Origin: an uncultured Ruminococcus sp.
Lineage (GTDB): Bacteria > Bacillota > Clostridia > Oscillospirales > Acutalibacteraceae
DNA length: 46,552 nt
Assembly: GCA_902800065.1 (NCBI GenBank)
Contig: CADCDE010000016.1
Location: 1 to 46,552 of the forward strand
Reading direction: 5' to 3'
Below, one piece after another: positions 41,773 through 46,552 of the stretch. A model generated the notes under the pieces. That model was given only the letters and a program-made list of their open reading frames with translations, was not told the DNA's origin and did no database searches. The position numbers were made by a program, and so were the translations under genes. The first letter of the stretch is position 1, and each line of letters starts with the position of its first letter.

Positions 41773-42222
41773 TTAAAGCTGTTTGCCGTTTTCAATGTCT
41801 GTGAGAAGATTTACTCTGCGTTCATGTCTGCCGCCTTCAAATTTCGTTGAAATGAAAATATCTATCATTTTATTTGCGAGTTCTGAAGTAACTACATTCT
41901 GTCCCATACAGATGACATTTGCATTGTTATGTCTGCGTGTCATTTCTGCAAGCATTTCATTTGTGCATACAGCCGCACGGATACCTTTAACCTTATTAGC
42001 CGCCATTGATACACCAAGACCTGTTGTACAGCAGATTATACCGAAGTCATATTCATTATTTGCAACGGCTGAGGCTGCATAATATGCAAATCTCGGATAG
42101 TCAACTGATTCCTTTGAGTAACAGCCGAAATCGTGATATTCAATATTTTTTTCATCAAGATGTTTTTTGATGCTTTCCTTTAATTCAAAAGCACCGTGGT
42201 CTGCTGCAAGAGCGAGTTTCAT
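41773..42222 (-). CDS. rpiB: Ribose-5-phosphate isomerase B
   Basis: A 149-aa RpiB/LacAB-family isomerase (ribose 5-phosphate to ribulose 5-phosphate). LAADHGAFELKE, SVDYPRFA, VSMAANKVKGIRAA and RRHNNANVICMG are standard family words. The substrate loop normally reads CGTG(I/L)G but here is CCTTGLG, still holding the catalytic Cys position. Its start nearly touches the tsaB stop. It is the last gene of fhs > tsaE > tsaB > rpiB, and its terminator follows. Confidence 0.93.
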   Translation of the reverse strand: MKLALAADHGAFELKESIKKHLDEKNIEYHDFGCYSKESVDYPRFAYYAASAVANNEYDFGIICCTTGLGVSMAANKVKGIRAAVCTNEMLAEMTRRHNNANVICMGQNVVTSELANKMIDIFISTKFEGGRHERRVNLLTDIENGKQL

Positions 42223-42223
42223 T

Positions 42224-42940
42224 TCAATTATCTCCTTTTATATTTTTTTGTTGTTTTGCTTTAAGTTCCCTTTCAGCCTGAGGAAGTCTGAGATATATCG
42301 GCATAAGGCTGTCGGATGTACAAAGAGCATTTTGTTCAGCCATTTTTTGTGCAGCAATTGCCGTTCCATAAGCGTGCTGAAAACGGATATTTTCGGGAGT
42401 AAGGGATATATTTGGAATATCGGAAAATGCCTTTGAGCAAATTTCCGCACCATCACCCACAAGATATATATTTTCACTGTAAGTTTTGAGTTCCGCTGAA
42501 AGTTCGTCAATACTTAAAGCCCTGTCTGGAGTGAGTCTTTCGGGAATGCTATCATTCAATCGGAAAATGGCATTGTATACCTGTGAACATCTTGCGTCCA
42601 TTACTGCACAAACTATTCCATTTTTATACGGCATACAATATGCCATTGATTCAAGTGTCGATACAGATGCACACGGCTTATTCAATGGCATTGACAAGCC
42701 TTTTATCGATGCAACACCTATCCTTACCCCTGTAAATGAGCCGGGACCTGCATTGACAGCGAAAATATCTATGTCATTTATATTTGTATTTGTAGTTTTG
42801 AGGATAGATTCTATCAAGGGCATCAAAGTTTGACTATGGGTAGTCTTGATATTTAGATATAATTCTCCCACAAGTCTGCTGTTATCTGTAAGAGCAACGG
42901 AAACAGGTGAAGCACTTGTATCAACTGCAAGTATTTTCAT
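42224..42940 (-). CDS. tsaB: tRNA threonylcarbamoyladenosine biosynthesis protein TsaB
   Basis: A 238-aa member of the ASKHA fold family, partner of TsaD and TsaE in t6A37 tRNA modification. ILAVDTSASPVSVAL, THSQTLMPLI and VNAGPGSFTGVRIGVA are typical. It lacks the metal-binding His residues of TsaD, as TsaB should. The start overlaps the tsaE stop by 4 bp (ATGA). tsaD is not in this window. Confidence 0.93.
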   Translation of the reverse strand: MKILAVDTSASPVSVALTDNSRLVGELYLNIKTTHSQTLMPLIESILKTTNTNINDIDIFAVNAGPGSFTGVRIGVASIKGLSMPLNKPCASVSTLESMAYCMPYKNGIVCAVMDARCSQVYNAIFRLNDSIPERLTPDRALSIDELSAELKTYSENIYLVGDGAEICSKAFSDIPNISLTPENIRFQHAYGTAIAAQKMAEQNALCTSDSLMPIYLRLPQAERELKAKQQKNIKGDN

Positions 42941-43359
42941 ATAATTTCAGCCCCCTCTATGATTATTTCACGCTCATTTTCGGAAATGTGTTTTATATAT
43001 ATCCTGATACAGTTATCGGGCAGAGCATTTTCTATGTTTTCGCTCCATTCGATAACCATTATACCATTGTCCATATAGTCGAAAAATCCTGTTGTGTATA
43101 AATCATCAAATGAGTTTATCCTGTACATATCGAAGTGATATATTGGAAATTTGCCGTCATATTCGTGGACAAGTGCAAAAGTCGGACTTGATACACCGTC
43201 ATCAATTCCGAGACCTCTTGCAAGACCTCTCGTAAAAGCTGTTTTTCCTGCACCAAGTCCACCGAACATTGCAATAATCTCGGTTCCCCTTAAAGTCTGA
43301 GCAAGTTTAAAGGCAATATTTTCAGTTTCGATATATGATTTGCTTAAAAATTTCTGCAA
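42937..43359 (-). CDS. tsaE: tRNA threonylcarbamoyladenosine biosynthesis ATPase TsaE
   Basis: A 140-aa P-loop ATPase of the t6A complex. Walker A is FGGLGAGKTAFTRGLA; the words SSPTFALVHEY, YHFDMYRI and VIEWSEN complete the family pattern. It lies 16 bp downstream of fhs and is coupled to tsaB by overlap. Confidence 0.95.
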   Translation of the reverse strand: MQKFLSKSYIETENIAFKLAQTLRGTEIIAMFGGLGAGKTAFTRGLARGLGIDDGVSSPTFALVHEYDGKFPIYHFDMYRINSFDDLYTTGFFDYMDNGIMVIEWSENIENALPDNCIRIYIKHISENEREIIIEGAEII

Positions 43360-43375
43360 GATAATATCTCTCCAA

Positions 43376-45043
43376 TCAGAAAAGACCTGTTATTTTTCCG
43401 TTTGAATCAACGTCAATTTTTTCTGCGGCAGGAACCTTCGGAAGTCCCGGCATAGTCATTATATCACCTGTATAGACAACAACAAAGCCTGCACCATTTG
43501 AAAGTCTTACATCACGGACTGTTATTTTGAAGTTTTCAGGTTTTCCGAGAAGTGCCGGATTATCCGAAAGTGAATACTGAGTTTTTGCAACGCATATCGG
43601 AAGATTTGCTGTATCAAGTTTTTCAATCTCATTGAGAGCCTTCTGAGCCTGAGCCGTGTATATTACATCATCTGCACCGTAGATATTTTTGGCAACTGTA
43701 AATATCTTTTCTTTTATCGGCATATCATCGGGATAAAGTGTTTTAAATTCGGAATTCTTTTCTGTCGCCTGAACGACTTTTTCGGCTAAATCTATGCCAC
43801 CGTTTCCGCCCTTTGCAAAAACTTCGGATAAAGCGAAATCAGCACCGAGTTCACGGCAGTAATTTTCCACAAAAGCAAGCTCTGCATCAGTATCAGCATC
43901 GAATCTGTTGATTGCCACAACAACGGGTACACCGAACTTTTGCATATTGCCGATATGTACACCAAGATTTACTATACCTTTTTTAAGAGCTGAAAGATTT
44001 TCAACACCCAATTCAGTTTTTGGAACTCCACCATTATATTTCAATGCACGAACAGTCGCTACAACAACAACAGCTGACGGTTTGAGACCAGCTTTCCTGC
44101 ATTTGATGTCAAAGAATTTTTCTGCACCGAGATCGGAGCCGAAGCCTGCTTCAGTTACACAGTAATCTGCGAGTTTGAGAGCGAGCTTAGTTGCACGGAC
44201 AGAATTGCATCCGTGAGCGATATTAGCGAAAGGACCGCCGTGCATAAGTGCAGGAGTTCCTTCAAGAGTCTGAACAAGATTCGGCTTTATGGCATCCTTG
44301 AGGAGAGCTGCCATTGCACCATTGGCTTTAAGGTCTTTTGCATATACGGGAGTGCCGTCAAATTTATATGCAACAAGGATATTTCCAAGACGGGTTTTAA
44401 GGTCGTCAATGTCGGAAGAAAGGCAAAGAATAGCCATAACTTCGCTTGCAACAGTTATGATAAATCCGTCCTCACGGGGAACACCATTTACTTTGCCTCC
44501 AAGACCTGCAACTATATTTCTTAATTCCCTGTCATTCATATCAAGACAGCGTTTTATAAGAATTCTCCTGACATCTATTTGGAGTGCATTCCCCTGCTGG
44601 ATATGGTTGTCAAGCATTGCACAAAGAAGATTGTTTGCAGATGTAATAGCGTGCATATCGCCAGTGAAATGAAGGTTGATATCCTCCATCGGAATAACCT
44701 GAGCATAGCCGCCGCCTGCTGCACCACCCTTTATTCCGAATACGGGACCGAGTGACGGTTCACGCAGTGCAATAACGGTTTTTTTGCCTATTTTTGAAAG
44801 AGCATCACCCAGACCGACCGATGTAGTCGTTTTTCCCTCACCTGCGGGAGTCGGATTTATTGCAGTTACCAATATCAGCTTGCCATCCTTTTGAGAAGCC
44901 TTTTCCTGAATAAGAGCTTCAGAAAGCTTAGCTTTATAGTTACCGTAATATTCAAGATGATCCTCCGAAATACCGAGTTTTTCAGCGATACTTCTGATAT
45001 GTGTTGGGCATACCTGCTGAGCTATTTCAATGTCTGTAAGCAT
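43376..45043 (-). CDS. fhs: Formate-tetrahydrofolate ligase
   Basis: A 555-aa homotetramer-type enzyme that makes 10-formyl-THF from formate, THF and ATP. Formyl-THF feeds purine synthesis (PurN) and, in acetogens, the Wood-Ljungdahl pathway. Words include [18 protein letters not shown] (P-loop), [30 protein letters not shown], and [15 protein letters not shown]. Length is standard. AAAAGGAG lies before the ATG, and a promoter is at 45078-45106. Confidence 0.97.
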   Translation of the reverse strand: MLTDIEIAQQVCPTHIRSIAEKLGISEDHLEYYGNYKAKLSEALIQEKASQKDGKLILVTAINPTPAGEGKTTTSVGLGDALSKIGKKTVIALREPSLGPVFGIKGGAAGGGYAQVIPMEDINLHFTGDMHAITSANNLLCAMLDNHIQQGNALQIDVRRILIKRCLDMNDRELRNIVAGLGGKVNGVPREDGFIITVASEVMAILCLSSDIDDLKTRLGNILVAYKFDGTPVYAKDLKANGAMAALLKDAIKPNLVQTLEGTPALMHGGPFANIAHGCNSVRATKLALKLADYCVTEAGFGSDLGAEKFFDIKCRKAGLKPSAVVVVATVRALKYNGGVPKTELGVENLSALKKGIVNLGVHIGNMQKFGVPVVVAINRFDADTDAELAFVENYCRELGADFALSEVFAKGGNGGIDLAEKVVQATEKNSEFKTLYPDDMPIKEKIFTVAKNIYGADDVIYTAQAQKALNEIEKLDTANLPICVAKTQYSLSDNPALLGKPENFKITVRDVRLSNGAGFVVVYTGDIMTMPGLPKVPAAEKIDVDSNGKITGLF

Positions 45044-45077
45044 AGCGAACTCTCCTTTTAATTTAAAATCAAGCTAT

Positions 45078-45106
45078 ATTTTAACATATTTTTTCAAAAT
45101 ACACAA
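45078..45106 (-). promoter_or_regulatory. Promoter of the fhs operon
   Basis: TTGTGT (45101-45106), a 17-bp spacer and TAAAAT (45078-45083) on the minus strand, 34 bp before the fhs start. The short leader leaves no room for a folate riboswitch. Confidence 0.65.
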
Positions 45107-45303
45107 TAAGTAAATGCGTAATTTTGGAAGAAATTTGTATTACATCCGTTATGCTAAACCTGATGTTAACACACTCTATATTTTACAAAACAGAATTCTA
45201 TCACTGTCTTGTAGATTCAGTAGTCCATTTTTCAATACATCCATTTCCCAAATATTTTTTATAACCTTTTGCGTAAAATGAAAAAATCCCACAACCATAC
45301 TGC
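45107..45303. other. Gene-free AT-rich stretch upstream of fhs
   Basis: No ORF with a ribosome site, no RNA-like structure and no repeat could be seen here. Two hairpins follow at 45304-45340 and 45372-45407. Confidence 0.5.
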
Positions 45304-45340
45304 AAAAAACAGCCGTCAGACAAGCTGACGCTGTTTTTTG
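45304..45340. terminator. Terminator-like hairpin
   Basis: AAAAACAGCCGTCAG and CTGACGCTGTTTTTT pair with one mismatch and a 5-nt loop. It has T-tracts both ways. No gene ends directly before it on either side, so it may be a remnant or a backup terminator. Confidence 0.7.
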
Positions 45341-45371
45341 GATTATGAATTATTCCGTTTTACACAAAAAC

Positions 45372-45407
45372 GGCAGAGGGAATATAAATATTTCCTCTGC
45401 CATTTTT
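45372..45407. terminator. Terminator downstream of the surface-protein fragment
   Basis: GGCAGAGGGAA and TTTCCTCTGCC form a stem with one mismatch; T-runs exist on both strands (ATTTTTT on plus, GTTTTTG on minus). Confidence 0.8.
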
Positions 45408-45477
45408 TAAAGATGTTCAGAATCTGTTGCAAGCTACGTATAATATGTCCGCCATTTACGGTTCAAATCATTATTAT

Positions 45478-45876
45478 TCAGCCGGGTTTTCTTTTGCCGG
45501 TTAATATTATCAATACTGCCGAAACAATGAATATCAAGAACATTGCCAAAGCAAATATATTTGTTGAATCTCCTGTTACTGCAGGTTTTATATCTGAACT
45601 TTGGAAAACAAAACTTTCGGAGATACTGCTTTCCGGTTCAGATTCCTTGTAAAAAAACTCAAGCACCATATCCGCTACAAGCGGCGGTGTGGTGAAATAG
45701 CCGCCGTCACTGTTTGCCTGTACATAGGTCTCTACGACTACCTTTGAACCCAACTCGGCGTTAACAAAGTCAGCATAGCTCATAACTTCTTCATCTGCGT
45801 CAACATAAGCGATATTGAATATTACTGTATCGTTGTAATCTCCGGCTGCTGCATACCAGCTAAAAAGTATATCCAC
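45478..45876 (-). pseudogene. Truncated surface-protein C-terminal end
   Basis: A 132-aa frame that opens with a GTG directly after a TGA, with no clear ribosome site or signal peptide. The middle YADFVNAELGSKVVVETYVQA resembles a beta-rich module I know from large Firmicute surface proteins, but it is cut short (YVQANSDGGYF). The end has TGDSTN, a hydrophobic run (IFALAMFLIFIVSAVLIIL) and GKRKPG, like a sortase-type sorting signal, though PAVTG is not a clean LPXTG. This looks like the remaining tail of a larger gene. Another reading is a small membrane protein. Confidence 0.5.
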
Positions 45877-46029
45877 TCAATATGATTTTACAATAAGATG
45901 TACAATGGTTCAAGGGGGGTTCCAGAATGTCACACTTCCTTGTTGATTTTTCTCATCGTAAATACAGTTTTTTCGGTTTTTTCGTATAAATACAATAAAT
46001 AACGACTGTACAAAGATAGTAGATGCACA
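45877..46029. other. Non-coding stretch between the fragment and the degraded sequence
   Basis: AT-rich, with a local GGTTCAAGGGGGGTTCC inverted word at about 45909-45925. No gene, RNA or clear promoter is seen. Confidence 0.4.
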
Positions 46030-46218
46030 TCATTGTGTTGCAGATGAAGTGAGGCGCATTTGCGGAACATTGATACTTGCTCTTTGCTGTGCAATCTTAC
46101 CTACCTGAGCTATCGACCTTTCCATTTGATCCAAAACGATGATCCACAAACCAACTCTGAGAAGCAGCTTTCTGGCGTCAACAAAAATAATTTTGGGGTA
46201 ATCGTCACTCTGGGCAGC
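46030..46218 (-). pseudogene. Degraded coding sequence of unknown origin
   Basis: A 62-residue open stretch between TAA at 46219-46221 and TGA at 46030-46032 has protein-like composition (DDYPKIIFVDARK, then WIIVLDQMERSIAQVGKIAQ). Just upstream a different frame reads LLLDTMMISRLSKVLSCPE before a stop. There is no start codon or ribosome site. A frame-shifted gene remnant is the simplest explanation. IIFVDARK recalls a word in type I methylases, but this is far too short to name. Confidence 0.35.
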
Positions 46219-46292
46219 TTAAGACTTTGGAGAGACGGGATATCATCATGGTATCCAGCAGAAGGCTGCCGATTTTTTTATTAAATTGTAAG

Positions 46293-46322
46293 CAAAAAAG
46301 CCTTGCAAACTTGTGCAAGGCT
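46293..46322 (-). terminator. Terminator after tRNA-Ala
   Basis: AGCCTTGCA and TGCAAGGCT form a perfect 9-bp stem with a 6-nt loop, followed by TTTTTTG on the minus strand, 18 bp after the tRNA end. Confidence 0.92.
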
Positions 46323-46339
46323 ATAAAATACGGAAAGTA

Positions 46340-46412
46340 TGGAGATAAGGGGAATCGAACCCCTGACCTTTTGAATGCGAACCAAACGCTCTACCATCTG
46401 AGCTATACCCCC
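46340..46412 (-). tRNA. tRNA-Ala (anticodon CGC)
   Basis: A 73-nt cloverleaf on the minus strand. The acceptor GGGGGTA pairs with TATCTCC with two G-U pairs, including G3-U70, the identity pair for alanine. The D-arm is AGCTCAGATGGTAGAGC, the anticodon loop TTCGCAT gives CGC, and the T-arm is GGGGTTCGATTCCCC. CCA is not encoded. Confidence 0.95.
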
Positions 46413-46416
46413 ACAG

Positions 46417-46453
46417 CAAAATGTCCCCGACACACTGTGACGAGGACATTTTC
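46417..46453 (-). terminator. Hairpin between the two tRNA genes
   Basis: AAAATGTCC and GGACATTTT form a perfect 9-bp stem with a 17-nt loop. It could end transcripts from the CAU tRNA or serve in processing. Confidence 0.6.
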
Positions 46454-46459
46454 AATGCG

Positions 46460-46533
46460 TGGACCAACAGGGACTCGAACCCCGGACCAACCGGTTATGA
46501 GCCGGTTGCTCTAACCAACTGAGCTATTGGTCC
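46460..46533 (-). tRNA. tRNA with CAU anticodon (elongator Met or Ile2)
   Basis: A 74-nt cloverleaf. The acceptor GGACCAA pairs with TTGGTCC, the D-arm is AGCTCAGTTGGTTAGAGC, the anticodon loop is CTCATAA, and the T-arm is GGGGTTCGAGTCCCT with one mismatch. It lacks the initiator feature (GGG/CCC in the anticodon stem), so it is elongator Met or, if lysidine-modified, Ile2. The sequence does not settle which. CCA is not encoded. Confidence 0.92.
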
Positions 46534-46552
46534 ATATTTGAAATTGACCGCC

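Noticed and set aside
45044..45110. Tetrahydrofolate riboswitch upstream of fhs
   Set aside because: The promoter lies 34 bp before the start, leaving no space for an aptamer.
46060..46284. Plus-strand ORF of 74 aa
   Set aside because: No ribosome site; the minus strand shows more protein-like remnants in this place.
46227..46514. Plus-strand ORF of 95 aa covering both tRNA genes
   Set aside because: It is read through the antisense of the tRNAs (the NRTPDL and TRTPD words are typical of such false proteins).

Overview
The window comes from a low-GC, Gram-positive, spore-forming member of the Clostridia, most likely a Ruminococcus-like gut bacterium of the Oscillospiraceae. The evidence is Firmicute-type ribosome binding sites and sigma-A promoters, a Clostridia-style pur operon ending in a PurO-like IMP cyclohydrolase, a dcw division cluster, spore genes (spoVAE, two Csp-type germination proteases, sleC), a BspA-like leucine-rich surface protein, a DUF4250 gene and tRNAs without an encoded CCA. 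The species cannot be fixed from the sequence alone. About three quarters of the genes lie on the minus strand.

Layout. 1-5085 (minus): purine operon purE > rpn-type nuclease > duplicated rpn tail > purF > purM > purN > purO (cut by the window edge). It is driven by a near-consensus promoter with an 18-bp palindrome over its -35 box. 5087-6678 (minus): a transglutaminase-like lipoprotein and a 58-aa DUF4250 gene. 6735-18449 (minus): pyrB (with a PyrI-like zinc tail), ftsZ, and the division cluster rsmH > ftsL > PBP (ftsI/spoVD type) > mraY > ftsW > murG > ftsQ/divIB. None of the Mur ligases is present. 18686-23824 (plus): spoVAE, then csp > csp > sleC, a spore germination module. 23966-28501 (minus): a GldA/F/G-like ABC exporter with a DUF4340 partner. 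28515-31431 (minus): exonuclease III, a small membrane protein with a HAD phosphatase, and a PHP phosphatase. 31635-33320 (plus): an ACT-domain protein and its usual partner, a UPF0210/DUF711 protein. 33499-37914 (minus): a 1471-aa secreted LRR protein with seven Ig-like repeats. 38079-41689: glycogen branching enzyme (minus), facing away from a TetR regulator, an APH-like kinase and an unusual Cys/Gly-rich mini-protein (plus). 41773-45043 (minus): fhs > tsaE > tsaB > rpiB. 45044-46339: a gene-poor stretch with a truncated surface-protein end and degraded coding sequence, followed by tRNA-Ala(CGC) and a CAU tRNA.

How the genes fit together. The purine genes and fhs (formyl-tetrahydrofolate supply) serve nucleotide synthesis, with pyrB for pyrimidines. 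The dcw block makes lipid II and the divisome. The csp/sleC genes match the known clostridial route in which Csp proteases activate pro-SleC to degrade spore cortex.

Most notable. The purine operon carries a complete Rpn nuclease gene start-stop coupled to purE. Rpn genes of this kind are known antiphage toxins with an antitoxin encoded inside the gene by an internal start. Here the region corresponding to that internal antitoxin, with its own Shine-Dalgarno and ATG, has been duplicated as a free-standing gene directly downstream. Other points of interest are the PyrB-zinc fusion, the highly acidic tandem-repeat tail on DivIB, a MITE-like element that supplies the stop codon of a neighbouring gene, and palindromes over the pur and glgB promoters.
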